Assembly: GCF_958304185.1 (NCBI RefSeq)
Contig: NZ_OY284437.1
Coordinates: 186,001 to 250,000 of the forward strand
Reading direction: 5' to 3'
Source: an uncultured Erythrobacter sp.
GTDB taxonomy: Bacteria > Pseudomonadota > Alphaproteobacteria > Sphingomonadales > Sphingomonadaceae
DNA: 64,000 bases
Shown here: positions 1 through 8,421 of the stretch, in pieces
Position numbering within the stretch: the stretch's first letter is position 1
Layout: each line of letters opens with the position of its first letter
Translations under genes and position numbers: made by a program
Notes under the pieces: model-generated
Database searches by the model: none
Told to the model about the DNA's origin: nothing
What the model saw: the letters and a program-made list of their open reading frames with translations, nothing else

Positions 1-748
1 TGGCTGCTTCGGCTGCTTCGGCAAAGGTGGTCTTGTCGGCTGGGGCTTCGGCGTCATCATCCTGCGCCACCGCGATCAGCAGGCTGGCATCGACCTTGTC
101 GAGCAGCTTGTGCGGGCTCATCGGATTGTCGGGCCGCACCAGTCCGCCGCCGTGGAAGCTCGCCGCGGCCTTGATCCGGGCGGGCACCGCCGCTGCGCTC
201 CAGATCGTGAACGGCCCGCCCATGCAATAGCCCTGCGTGCCGATCCCGTGCGCCTGATCGACGCCTTCCTGCCGGTCGAGCCAATCGACGATGGCGGTCG
301 CATCCCGCATGATCGCAGCGGCATCGAGTTTCTTGCGCCACGGGCCGACCTTCTGGAAGCCGCCGTCCGCGATGAAAGTGGCGAAATCGGCGAACTGTTC
401 GCCGGTGACGTCGCGGTAATAGGGGTTCACCACCAGCACGGCGTAGCCTGCCTGCGCGAGCTTGCGGGCGATGTTGCGCTTGGCTTCGCGGATGCTGGCG
501 ATGTCGGGCCACAGGATCACGGCGGGGTGGTTGCCGCTTTCAGGCTGGACGAAAAACCCGTCCAGCGTGCCATCCGCGGTCGCGAAACTGACCCCGCGTT
601 CCTTGAGGCCGGGGAGCGGGTTTTGCGCCACGCTTTCGGCTTCACCCGATGCGCAGGCGGCCAGCGCCGCTGCTCCGGTCAAAGCGCCGAACTGGCGGCG
701 GCTGATGGTGGCTTTGGCCCATTCGGCCAGCTTGCTTTCTTCGCACAT
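1..748 (-). CDS. Secreted dienelactone-hydrolase family protein, partial (C-terminus beyond left edge)
   Basis: The frame is open from the ATG at 748 to the window edge, giving 249 visible residues. The N-terminus carries a twin-arginine motif (SRRQF, R17-R18) followed by a hydrophobic stretch ending in ALAAC (C32), which reads as a Tat-exported protein, possibly a lipoprotein. The body has the alpha/beta-hydrolase fold of the dienelactone hydrolase family, and the nucleophile elbow G-Y-C-M-G-G places a cysteine at about residue 175, as in DLH enzymes. AGGAGAG lies just upstream of the ATG. It is divergent from the PQQ dehydrogenase at 867. The substrate is unknown; members act on dienelactones and various esters. 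The catalytic Asp/His would lie partly outside the window. Confidence 0.85.
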   Translation of the reverse strand, partial: MCEESKLAEWAKATISRRQFGALTGAAALAACASGEAESVAQNPLPGLKERGVSFATADGTLDGFFVQPESGNHPAVILWPDIASIREAKRNIARKLAQAGYAVLVVNPYYRDVTGEQFADFATFIADGGFQKVGPWRKKLDAAAIMRDATAIVDWLDRQEGVDQAHGIGTQGYCMGGPFTIWSAAAVPARIKAAASFHGGGLVRPDNPMSPHKLLDKVDASLLIAVAQDDDAEAPADKTTFAEAAEAA

Positions 749-866
749 TGAAATCTCTCCTGCGGCCCCCGCCATCGCCACAGATAGGCAGGAGCGGCGG
801 GCATGGACAAGCGCTGATTGTGGGGGCAACATAGGTGGCAAAAGAAAACACAGGAGAGTGGGATCG
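749..866. promoter_or_regulatory. Divergent intergenic region, DLH-like gene / PQQ dehydrogenase
   Basis: These 118 bases separate two genes reading outward, so promoters for both must lie here or inside the neighbouring genes. Ribosome binding sites are visible on both sides: CAGGAGAG at 851-858 for the dehydrogenase, and AGGAGAG on the minus strand for the hydrolase. I see no convincing -35/-10 pair. Confidence 0.4.
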
Positions 867-3044
867 ATGGACCTGAAGCGGTGGACGCTGGGCGCAGCAT
901 TATTGCTGTCGGCAGGCACGCTGGCCAATTGCAGCCAGATTTTCGGCGGAGCTGACGGGGGCGAGGAGGGGCGCATCACCTCCGCCGTGCTGGTCGGCGC
1001 GGATGGCGATTCGGCCAACTGGGTGAGCCATGGGCGCACCTATTCCGAACAGCGCTTTTCTCCGCTGGATGGGGTCAACCGCGAGAATGTCGGCCAGCTC
1101 GGCCTTGCCTGGTATGCCGATATGGACACCGGGCGCGGGCAGGAGGCGACCCCGTTGGTGATCGACGGCAAGCTCTACCTCACCACCGCATGGAGCAAGG
1201 TGAAGGCGTTTGATGCCACCACCGGCGCCAAGCTGTGGGAGTATGACCCACAGGTTCCGGGCGAAACCGCCGTGAAGGCCTGCTGCGATGTGGTGAACCG
1301 CGGGCTGGCCGCGTGGGGCGACAAGCTGTTCTTCGGCACGCTCGATGGCCGCCTGATCGCGCTCGACCGCGAGACGGGCAAGGTCGCGTGGGAGAAGGTC
1401 ACGGTCGATCAGTCGAAAAGCTACACCATCACCGGCGCGCCGCGCGTGATTGATGGCAAGGTGATCATTGGCAATGGCGGCGCGGAATTCGGCGTGCGAG
1501 GCTTTGTCGCCGCCTATGACGCGGGCAGCGGCGAGCAGTTGTGGAAGTTCTATACCGTGCCCGAAGGCGGGGATGCCAAGGATCAGCCCGCCTATCTCCA
1601 GAAGGCCGCGGAAACGTGGAACATGGATGTGCTCGGCGCCAATGACGCCATTGGCGGTGGCGGGACGGTGTGGGATTCGATGGCCTATGATCCCGAGCTT
1701 GATTTGCTCTATATCGGGGTCGGCAATGGCAGCCCGTGGAACCGCGCCTATCGCAGCCCCGGCAAGGACGGGACGGGGGAAGGGGACAATCTCTACCTCT
1801 CCAGCATCGTCGCGATCCGGCCCAAGACCGGCGAGTACGTCTGGCACTACCAGACCACGCCCGGGGAAACCTGGGACTTCACCGCCACCCAGCACATCAT
1901 GCTCGCCGACATGGAGATCGACGGCAAGCCCCGCAAAGTGCTGATGCAGGCGCCCAAGAACGGGTTCTTCTATGTTATCGACCGCGAGACGGGGAAGTTC
2001 ATCTCGGCCAAGCCCTATGTCGGCCTCAACTGGGCGACGGGCGTCGATCCCAAGACCGGCCGCCCGATCGAGAACCCCGAAACCCGGATCGACAAGACCG
2101 GCAAGCCCGCGCTGGTGCTGCCGGGGCCGCTGGGCGGGCACAATTGGCACCCGATGGCCTATAGCCCGACCGAGAATCTGGTTTACATCCCCGCCTTCGA
2201 AGCGGGGATGATGTATGCGCCCGAGGCCAACTGGAAGCCTGATCGCGCACGCGGCTTCAATGTCGGCTTCAGCTTGGCCGGCGAATTGCCGTCTGACGGG
2301 GGCTTCCGAAAGGAGGTCGCCGGTACGCTCAAGGGTCGGCTGGTGGCGTGGGACCCGGTTGCGCAGAAGGCGCGCTGGACGGTCGAGCATCCGGGGCCGT
2401 GGAACGGCGGCTTGCTGGCGACCGGCGGCGGCCTTGTGTTCCAAGGCACCACGGGCAGCGAATTCAACGCCTATGACGCCGCCAATGGCAAGAAGCTGTG
2501 GAGCTTCGCCGCGCAGACCGGCGTGGTCGCGCCGCCTGTTACGTACACCGTCAATGGCGAACAATATGTCGCGGTGCTGGCGGGTTGGGGCGGGGCCTAT
2601 GCGCTCAGCGTTGATGGCGATCTGATCAACCGCAAGGCGCCGGTGCGCAACATCTCGCGCCTGCTGGTGTTCAAGATCGGCGGGACGGCGAAACTGCCGC
2701 CCGAACCGGCGCTGGCCGACCTGCCGCTCGACCCGCCGCCCAGCACGGCTGCGCCCGAGGTGATCGCGGTGGGGCAGACGAAGTATGGCCGATACTGCGC
2801 GGTGTGCCATGCGCCGGGCGCGGTGGGTTCAACCGTTTTGCCGGACCTGCGCCGCGCCGGTTCGCTCGAAAGCGCGGCTGCGTGGAGCGCCGTTGTGCAT
2901 GACGGCGTGTTGAAAAACAACGGTATGGCGAGTTTTAAAGGCTCTTTGTCGAAAACGGAGATCGAAGCGATCCGTGCTTATGTCATCAGCAGGGCCAATG
3001 CAGACAAGGCCATAGAGGCGGGGAGGAAGGTCGCCCGCCGCTAG
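867..3044 (+). CDS. PQQ-dependent quinohemoprotein alcohol dehydrogenase-type protein
   Basis: 725 residues. It begins with a signal peptide (MDLKRW, then a hydrophobic segment to about residue 21). An eight-bladed quinoprotein propeller follows, with the adjacent cysteine pair C139-C140 (KACCD) that forms the disulfide over PQQ, and tryptophan-docking repeats such as TGAKLWEYD and SGEQLWKFY. Near the C-terminus C-A-V-C-H (644-648) is a heme c site, so this is the fused quinohemoprotein type that passes electrons from a periplasmic alcohol oxidation to the respiratory chain. I chose the ATG at 867 because CAGGAGA lies 9 bases upstream and the signal peptide starts there; the frame is open further upstream without coding character. 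The alcohol substrate cannot be read from sequence. It probably heads an operon with the next two genes. Confidence 0.93.
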   Translation: MDLKRWTLGAALLLSAGTLANCSQIFGGADGGEEGRITSAVLVGADGDSANWVSHGRTYSEQRFSPLDGVNRENVGQLGLAWYADMDTGRGQEATPLVIDGKLYLTTAWSKVKAFDATTGAKLWEYDPQVPGETAVKACCDVVNRGLAAWGDKLFFGTLDGRLIALDRETGKVAWEKVTVDQSKSYTITGAPRVIDGKVIIGNGGAEFGVRGFVAAYDAGSGEQLWKFYTVPEGGDAKDQPAYLQKAAETWNMDVLGANDAIGGGGTVWDSMAYDPELDLLYIGVGNGSPWNRAYRSPGKDGTGEGDNLYLSSIVAIRPKTGEYVWHYQTTPGETWDFTATQHIMLADMEIDGKPRKVLMQAPKNGFFYVIDRETGKFISAKPYVGLNWATGVDPKTGRPIENPETRIDKTGKPALVLPGPLGGHNWHPMAYSPTENLVYIPAFEAGMMYAPEANWKPDRARGFNVGFSLAGELPSDGGFRKEVAGTLKGRLVAWDPVAQKARWTVEHPGPWNGGLLATGGGLVFQGTTGSEFNAYDAANGKKLWSFAAQTGVVAPPVTYTVNGEQYVAVLAGWGGAYALSVDGDLINRKAPVRNISRLLVFKIGGTAKLPPEPALADLPLDPPPSTAAPEVIAVGQTKYGRYCAVCHAPGAVGSTVLPDLRRAGSLESAAAWSAVVHDGVLKNNGMASFKGSLSKTEIEAIRAYVISRANADKAIEAGRKVARR

Positions 3045-3066
3045 GCCAAACAAGGGGTCGCACCAC

Positions 3067-4176
3067 ATGAAACTGCTTACTGCCGCGGCAATCGCCGCAC
3101 TTGCCTATGCCATGCCGCTCGCTGCCGAGGATGCCGCGCCTGTCGCTGCTGCTCCGGCGGCGGGCGAATGGCGCACTTTTGCTACCGAGGCGTATCGCGG
3201 GAAGCGCGACTCTGTCAGCTTCGTCGATGCTGAGCACGGCTGGTACGGCACCGGCGCAGGCGATCTGTTCGCCACCAAGGACGGCGGCGCGACATGGCAG
3301 AAGGTCGCAAGCCGCCCCGGCACCTTCGTGCGCGCGGTCGGCTTCGTTGATCGCCAGAACGGTTTCATCGGCAATATCGGCACGGACTATTACCCCGGCG
3401 TCACCGATGAAACGCCGCTGTACCGCACCCGCGATGGCGGGGTGACGTGGGAGGCGGTCGACACTGGCGAGGCCACGATCAAGGGCGTTTGCGCGATCGA
3501 TATCCTGCCGGTGAAGCGCATCTATCAGGGCGAATTGAAGCCCCGCACCATCATCCACGCCGCCGGGCGTGTGGGCGGGCCGACGGGGATGCTGCGCTCT
3601 CTCGACGGGGGCGAAACGTGGAGCGTGATCGATATGAGCGCGCACGCCGGCATGATCCTCGACGTGAAGTTCTTCGATGAGAACACCGGCCTCGTCTTCG
3701 CTGCCACCAACGCTGATCCTGCACAGGCCGAAGGGCTGGTGCTGCGCACCGAAGATGGCGGCAAGACGTGGAAGGAAGTCTATCGCTCGGGCCGCGCCTA
3801 TGAGTTGATCTGGAAGGCGAGCTTCCCCGAAGGCGGCGATACCGGCTACGCCACAGTGCAGAGCTACGATCCCGAACGCGCCACCCAGTTGGTGATCCGC
3901 AGCGATGATCGCGGGGCAACATGGCGCGAGATCGAAATCGCGCAGGACAAGACCGCGCGCCAGTTCGGCATCGGCTTCGTCAGCGCGGATGTGGGCTTTG
4001 TCGGCACGATGGCAGGCGGCTTCGCCACGCAGGACGGCGGCAAGACGTGGGAGCGCGCGCCCATCGCACGGGCTGCCAACAAGTTCCAGACCGTTAGCAC
4101 GGACACGGGCGTGCGCGTCTATGCCATCGGCACCGAAGTGCAGGCGATTGATCTGCCCGTGCCGCCGAAGGGCTAG
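3067..4176 (+). CDS. Secreted Ycf48/BNR-like beta-propeller protein
   Basis: 369 residues with a cleavable signal peptide (MKLLTAAAIAALAYA). The rest is a repeat protein: D-G-G-x-T-W motifs recur (KDGGATW, RDGGVTW, LDGGETW, EDGGKTW, QDGGKTW), the Asp-box signature of sialidase/BNR propellers and of the photosystem II assembly factor Ycf48/HCF136. No sialidase arginine triad is evident, so a binding or assembly role is more likely than catalysis. The start lies 22 bases after the PQQ dehydrogenase stop and the next gene begins 3 bases after its end, so the three genes are probably cotranscribed. Function is not established. In non-phototrophs such proteins are often annotated only as WD40/YVTN-like. 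Confidence 0.8.
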   Translation: MKLLTAAAIAALAYAMPLAAEDAAPVAAAPAAGEWRTFATEAYRGKRDSVSFVDAEHGWYGTGAGDLFATKDGGATWQKVASRPGTFVRAVGFVDRQNGFIGNIGTDYYPGVTDETPLYRTRDGGVTWEAVDTGEATIKGVCAIDILPVKRIYQGELKPRTIIHAAGRVGGPTGMLRSLDGGETWSVIDMSAHAGMILDVKFFDENTGLVFAATNADPAQAEGLVLRTEDGGKTWKEVYRSGRAYELIWKASFPEGGDTGYATVQSYDPERATQLVIRSDDRGATWREIEIAQDKTARQFGIGFVSADVGFVGTMAGGFATQDGGKTWERAPIARAANKFQTVSTDTGVRVYAIGTEVQAIDLPVPPKG

Positions 4177-4179
4177 GCC

Positions 4180-4635
4180 ATGAGCGGTGATCCCGAGGAT
4201 ATCCGCAATTGGCAACGCCGCGCGGACGGGATCACCACCTCGGGCAAGCTCGAAGCGCATGATCCCGCGCGCCTCGCGGCTATAGGCGTGCGGCACGTGG
4301 TGAACCTCGCACTGGACACGCACCCCGAGGCGCTGGCGGATGAGGCGGCGCTGCTGGCGGCAGCAGGGATTGCTTACACCCACATCCCGGTGCCCTTCGA
4401 CGCGCCGACGCCTGCCCATGTCGCGGCACTGGCCGAAGCGCTCGCCGCGCATCCGGGCGCTTCCCACGTGCATTGCATCATGAACTGGCGGGTGACGGCG
4501 TTCTTCTACCTGCTCGACTGCGCTGCTGGTGTGCCCGAGCCGGAGGCCCGCGCGCGGATGGCACTGGTGTGGAACCCGCTGGAGGACGACCAAGCGCCTC
4601 CGGTGTGGCGCGCGCTGGTGAAAGGTGAGAGCTGA
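4180..4635 (+). CDS. Protein tyrosine phosphatase-like protein with CX4R loop
   Basis: 151 residues, cytoplasmic, with no signal peptide. The order of elements (GITTSGKL, then a strand-helix pattern with VVNLAL, and a phosphate-loop-like VHCIMNWR near residue 97) matches the small dual-specificity / DUF442-like phosphatase family. The presumed nucleophile is C99 with arginine R104. Only four residues separate them, one fewer than the classical HCX5R signature. From memory, relatives of this family also have a shortened loop, but I cannot verify that here. It follows the propeller gene by 3 bases and ends at the edge of a repeat (4649-4773). The substrate is unknown. Confidence 0.7.
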   Translation: MSGDPEDIRNWQRRADGITTSGKLEAHDPARLAAIGVRHVVNLALDTHPEALADEAALLAAAGIAYTHIPVPFDAPTPAHVAALAEALAAHPGASHVHCIMNWRVTAFFYLLDCAAGVPEPEARARMALVWNPLEDDQAPPVWRALVKGES

Positions 4636-4648
4636 TGGCCGCTTTACT

Positions 4649-4773
4649 CGTCATGCTGAACTCGTTTCAGCATCCATTTCACAGCTTCTCTCTGCTCCAT
4701 CGTGAACCGCGTTGGGCTGCCGAATGGACCCTGGAAGCGAAGCTGTGCTTGCACAAACAAGTTCAGGGTGACG
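4649..4773. repeat. Double-hairpin intergenic repeat, family A, copy 1 (interrupted right arm)
   Basis: The left arm contains TGCTGAA/TTCAGCA and the right arm contains an ACAAG loop with TTCAGGG; the ends carry GTCA and TGAC. Two further copies lie at 17845-17936 and 26125-26215. In this copy the right hairpin is split: between CCCTG (ending 4733) and AAACAAG (from 4755) there are 21 extra bases absent from the other copies. It lies between convergent genes. Confidence 0.85.
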
Positions 4774-4794
4774 GGGGTTACGGGAGTAGAGGGA

Positions 4795-5196
4795 TTAACT
4801 CCCGAAAAAATTCAACTCCAGCAGCACGTTGTTGGGATCGGCGGTGAAAATCTGCCGCAAACCAATCGAGGGCACATCATTCACCCGGTACTCCGCCCCG
4901 CGCGCATCGAGCCGCGCTTTCACCACATCAAACGCCCCGCAGCGCAGCGCGACATGGTGGATCGCCCCGGTCTCGGCCCCCGGCATGACGGCACGGTCAA
5001 AGGCGCGCGGGCAATCGACCGAATTGATGTGCAGGATCGCCTGCCCGCTCGCGTCATACATCCAGCGCACCTGATGCGGCGGGAGCGGCGGCGGGCCGTC
5101 ACGCTCCTCCAGATCGAGCAGCTCGGCATAGAACCGCGCGGTCTCGGCCAGCCGGTCGGTGATGATGTTCACATGGTCGAGGCGTTCAACGATCAT
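4795..5196 (-). CDS. VOC family (glyoxalase/bleomycin resistance-like) protein
   Basis: 133 residues, a typical single-domain vicinal-oxygen-chelate length. The N-terminus VERLDHVNIITD is the first betaalphabetabetabeta unit with a metal-ligand histidine (H8). IHHVALRC in the middle supplies the second-unit histidine, and the ending NNVLLELNF supplies the usual C-terminal glutamate. Members bind a divalent metal and act as lyases, isomerases, dioxygenases or binding proteins; the substrate cannot be told. It is 50 bases downstream of the serine hydrolase on the same strand and could be the last gene of the purT-led transcript. Confidence 0.85.
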   Translation of the reverse strand: MIVERLDHVNIITDRLAETARFYAELLDLEERDGPPPLPPHQVRWMYDASGQAILHINSVDCPRAFDRAVMPGAETGAIHHVALRCGAFDVVKARLDARGAEYRVNDVPSIGLRQIFTADPNNVLLELNFFGS

Positions 5197-5246
5197 GCGC
5201 GCCAGACTGCGCGCGCCGCCCGGCCCTGACCACTGCGAAAAATGCG

Positions 5247-6515
5247 CTAGTCGCCCGGAGGCCCGGTATAATCCGCGCCGTAAACCGCCACCCGGACATC
5301 GCGGTGCAGATCACTATCGAACGGCAGCTTCTGCGTTGCGAAGACCACCGCCATATTCTGCGCTGGATCGACCCAGAACAGCATCGAAGGATAACCGTCC
5401 CAATAGAACTCGCCGACACTGCCGCGGTTCTCATCCGGCGTCGCAGGGCGCGCCGTGCGTACGAAGACATTGAAGCCGAACCCGCCGCCGCCCTTGCCCA
5501 CCAGCCATGAACGGTTCGCGGGCGCAATGCGCGGATCGAGCTGGTCGCTCGCCATCAGCCGGATGGTCGAGGGCTTGAGGATGCGCACCCCGTTCAGCGT
5601 CCCTTCGCCCAGCAGCATCCGCGCGAAGGTCATGTAATCATCGACGGTGGTTACGATCCCCGATCCGCCCATTGTCATCGGCTGGCCCATGAAGTTGGCA
5701 TTGAGCAGCCTGTCATCCGGCCACGGCGCCAGCGCGCCATTCTCGCCTTCATAGATCCGGGCGAGGCGCGGCCGGTCGGCGGCGGTGCGTTTCCACCCGC
5801 TGTCCGTCATGCCGAGCGGCTGGAAGATATGCTGCGCGACATATTCAGCGAAGGGCTGGCCCGACAGCACCTCGACCAGCCGCGCCTGCACATCCACGCC
5901 CGCGCTGTAATTCCAGTGCGTGCCGGGGTCGAACAACAGCGGCGCCTGCGCCATTTTCTGCGAGAATTCCGCCAGCGTGTTGGTGGAGGACAGCGGCTGA
6001 AGCTCGGCCCACACCCGGTCGGCAGCGTTCTGCGGCGGGCCTTCGGGGCCATAGGTGAACCCTGCCGTGTGGCGCAGCACATCGCGCACTGTCACCTTGC
6101 GGCGCGGATCGCGTAAGATCGGCGAGCCATCGGGGTTCGTCCCATCGGCCACCTTGAGCGCGGCATATTCGGGCAGGTGCCATTCGAGCGGATCGTCGAG
6201 CCCAAACTTGCCCCGCTCCCACAACTGCATCAGCGCGGTGCCGGTCACCGGCTTGGTCATCGAATAGATCTGGAACAGCGTGTCGCGGGCGATGGGGTGG
6301 GCTGCCTCACGGTCAGCATCGCCGGCGGTAGCAAAGCAGGCTTCGGCCCCGTCGTGCCAAACCAGCGCTGAAGCGCCCACGGTGCGGCCCTCTTTCACAG
6401 CGCGATCAAGGAAGGTGGCAATGGCGGCGCAATTGGGTGCAAACAGGGCAGGCTCCTGTGCGGCCACGGACACCGGGAGCAGCATCAATGCCGCCCCTGC
6501 GATTGCCTTGATCAT
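5247..6515 (-). CDS. Secreted serine hydrolase, beta-lactamase (class C)/esterase family
   Basis: 422 residues starting with a signal peptide ending near VSVAAQ. The SxxK motif is S85-M-T-K88, in the typical context IYSMTKPVTG, and the second motif tyrosine is Y203 (WNYSAG). Length and motifs fit the EstB-like esterase/beta-lactamase family rather than a true AmpC, so esterase or peptidase activity is more likely than antibiotic hydrolysis. The start is 20 bases downstream of the purU stop, so it may be cotranscribed with purT-nmo-purU although no functional link is obvious. Confidence 0.85.
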   Translation of the reverse strand: MIKAIAGAALMLLPVSVAAQEPALFAPNCAAIATFLDRAVKEGRTVGASALVWHDGAEACFATAGDADREAAHPIARDTLFQIYSMTKPVTGTALMQLWERGKFGLDDPLEWHLPEYAALKVADGTNPDGSPILRDPRRKVTVRDVLRHTAGFTYGPEGPPQNAADRVWAELQPLSSTNTLAEFSQKMAQAPLLFDPGTHWNYSAGVDVQARLVEVLSGQPFAEYVAQHIFQPLGMTDSGWKRTAADRPRLARIYEGENGALAPWPDDRLLNANFMGQPMTMGGSGIVTTVDDYMTFARMLLGEGTLNGVRILKPSTIRLMASDQLDPRIAPANRSWLVGKGGGGFGFNVFVRTARPATPDENRGSVGEFYWDGYPSMLFWVDPAQNMAVVFATQKLPFDSDLHRDVRVAVYGADYTGPPGD

Positions 6516-6535
6516 GCGCCGTTCCCCCGTCTGAA

Positions 6536-7402
6536 TTAGCCTCTGAACACCACCGTCCGTGTGCCGTTCATCAATACACGTTCCTGCGAAAACAGCCGCA
6601 CCGCTTCGGCGAGCACCCGGCGTTCGATATCGCGGCCCTTTCGCACGAGGTCTTCGGGGCTGTCGGCATGGGTGATCCGCTCGACATCCTGGTGGATGAT
6701 CGGGCCTTCGTCCAAGTCGGCGGTGACGAAGTGCGCGGTGGCGCCGATGATCTTCACGCCGCGTTCGTGCGCCTGGTGATAGGGCCGCGCGCCCTTGAAA
6801 CCGGGCAGGAAGGAGTGGTGGATGTTGATGCAGCGCCCGGCGAAATGGGCGGACTGCTCGTCCGAGAACACCTGCATATAGCGCGCGAGCACGATCAACT
6901 CGGCGTCCGTTTTATCCGCCAGCGCGCGGAACGCCGCCTCGGCCTCGGGCTTGGTCTCGGGGGTCACCGGGATGTGGTGAAACGGGATATCGCCGATATC
7001 CACCCGGATCGCGGCCTCGCGCGGGTGGTTGGAGACGATCGCCACTGGATCAATCGGCAACTCGCCCGTGCGCCAGCGGTAGAGGAGATCGACGAGGCAG
7101 TGATCGAACTTGCTGACAAGGATAATGGTGCGGCGCGGGCGGTCTTCCGTCGCCATCTTCCAGTTCATCGCGAATTCCGCCGCCAGCGCGGTGAAATCGG
7201 CGCGCAGTCCCTCGGCGGTCGAGCCGTCGGGGTCGAACACCACGCGCATGAAGAAGCGGTCGCCGCCGCCGTTCCGCGCGCGATCATTGAATTGTTGCGC
7301 ATCAAGGATGTTGCAATTGCGCTCGAACAGAAACCCCGTGACCCGCGCGGTGATGCCGGGCCGGTCGGGACAGGCGAGGGTGAGGATCAGGGGTTGCGCC
7401 AT
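6536..7402 (-). CDS. purU: Formyltetrahydrofolate deformylase
   Basis: 288 residues, the usual PurU length. An N-terminal ACT domain (about 5-85, [15 protein letters not shown]) is followed by a formyltransferase-type domain (about 90-285) with the active-site sequence [17 protein letters not shown] and the later D in [11 protein letters not shown]. It hydrolyses 10-formyl-THF to THF and formate. Only one base separates its ATG from the stop of the upstream flavin-dependent oxidase, and purT is one gene further upstream, so formate producer and formate user are cotranscribed. Confidence 0.95.
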   Translation of the reverse strand: MAQPLILTLACPDRPGITARVTGFLFERNCNILDAQQFNDRARNGGGDRFFMRVVFDPDGSTAEGLRADFTALAAEFAMNWKMATEDRPRRTIILVSKFDHCLVDLLYRWRTGELPIDPVAIVSNHPREAAIRVDIGDIPFHHIPVTPETKPEAEAAFRALADKTDAELIVLARYMQVFSDEQSAHFAGRCINIHHSFLPGFKGARPYHQAHERGVKIIGATAHFVTADLDEGPIIHQDVERITHADSPEDLVRKGRDIERRVLAEAVRLFSQERVLMNGTRTVVFRG

Positions 7403-7403
7403 C

Positions 7404-8411
7404 TTACCGCGCGAGCGCCGCCTCGCACTGGCTCATCAGCTCGGCGATGATGTCAGCGGCCGGTTCTTCCTTGGTGACCATGCCGACCGATTGCCCGGCC
7501 ATGACGCTGCCATTCTCGACATCGCCATCGATCACCGCGCGGCGCAGGGCGCCTGCCCAGAAATGTTCGATCTGGAGCTGCGCTTCACCCATGTCGACTT
7601 CGCCCGCGTCCAGCAGCGCGGCGACTTCGCGCTGCTTGGCGGTGAATTCCTCGGTGCCCTTGTTCTTCAGCGCGCGGACGGGGATCACCGGCAAGCGCGG
7701 ATCGACCTGCACGCTGGCGACCGCCTCGCGGGCCGAGGCGCGGAAAAAGGCCTTCTTGAAGGCAGGGTGGGCGATGCTCTCGGTCGCGCAGGCGAACCGG
7801 GTGCCGAGTTGCACGCCCGCTGCGCCCATTTCGAGATAGCTGGCAATTGCCTCGCCGCGGCCAATGCCGCCGGCGACGAAGATCAGGTGGTCGGCGGCGA
7901 GTTCGGGCAGGATTTCCTGCGCCAGCACGCTGGTGGAGACCGGGCCGATATGGCCGCCTGCCTCCATCCCCTCAATCACCATCGCATCCGCACCAGAACG
8001 CAGCAGCTTCTTGGCGAGCGCCAGCGTGGGGGCGAAGCAGATCACTTTCGCGCCGCTCTCCTTGATCGCCTCGACAGAGCCTTTGGGCGGGATGCCGCCT
8101 GCCAGCACCACATGGGTCACGCCATGCTTGCGGCACACGGCGATCAGATCGAACAGACCCGGGTGCATTGTGATGAGGTTGACGCCGAAGGGCTTGGTCG
8201 TCAGCGCCTTGGTTGCGGCAATCTCGCGGTCGAGGATGTCGGGCGTCATCGCCCCGCAGGCGATCACGCCGAACCCGCCCGCGTTGGAAATCGCGGCGAC
8301 AAGGTTGCGCTCGCTCACCCAGCTCATCGCGCCGCACATGATCGCGGTCTCGCAGCCGAGGAAGTCGGTGCCGCGCTTCATCAGAGCGGCGGTGTGGGGA
8401 TAGGTTGTCAT
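7404..8411 (-). CDS. NAD(P)H-dependent flavin oxidoreductase / nitronate monooxygenase family
   Basis: 335 residues from the ATG at 8411 ([10 protein letters not shown]). The frame is open further upstream, but that part overlaps purT and has no coding character. The TIM barrel shows the family's FMN-binding landmarks: [20 protein letters not shown] near the N-terminus, [12 protein letters not shown], and [29 protein letters not shown] for phosphate binding. Members oxidise nitronates (for example propionate-3-nitronate) or act as enoyl reductases in fatty-acid synthesis; the exact substrate is unclear. It sits between purT (10-base gap) and purU (1-base gap). Confidence 0.88.
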   Translation of the reverse strand: MTTYPHTAALMKRGTDFLGCETAIMCGAMSWVSERNLVAAISNAGGFGVIACGAMTPDILDREIAATKALTTKPFGVNLITMHPGLFDLIAVCRKHGVTHVVLAGGIPPKGSVEAIKESGAKVICFAPTLALAKKLLRSGADAMVIEGMEAGGHIGPVSTSVLAQEILPELAADHLIFVAGGIGRGEAIASYLEMGAAGVQLGTRFACATESIAHPAFKKAFFRASAREAVASVQVDPRLPVIPVRALKNKGTEEFTAKQREVAALLDAGEVDMGEAQLQIEHFWAGALRRAVIDGDVENGSVMAGQSVGMVTKEEPAADIIAELMSQCEAALAR

Positions 8412-8421
8412 GGCGCGCGCC

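Noticed and set aside
462-866. Upstream extension of the PQQ dehydrogenase frame
   Set aside because: Overlaps the divergent hydrolase gene; the ATG at 867 has a ribosome binding site and begins a signal peptide.
900-2810. Long minus-strand frame of 636 codons opposite the PQQ dehydrogenase
   Set aside because: It is the antisense of a well-supported gene in a GC-rich genome; composition is His/Arg/Gly-rich with no family signature.
2986-4593. Minus-strand frame of 535 codons
   Set aside because: It spans the Ycf48-like and phosphatase genes in antisense and crosses gene boundaries; no domain is visible.
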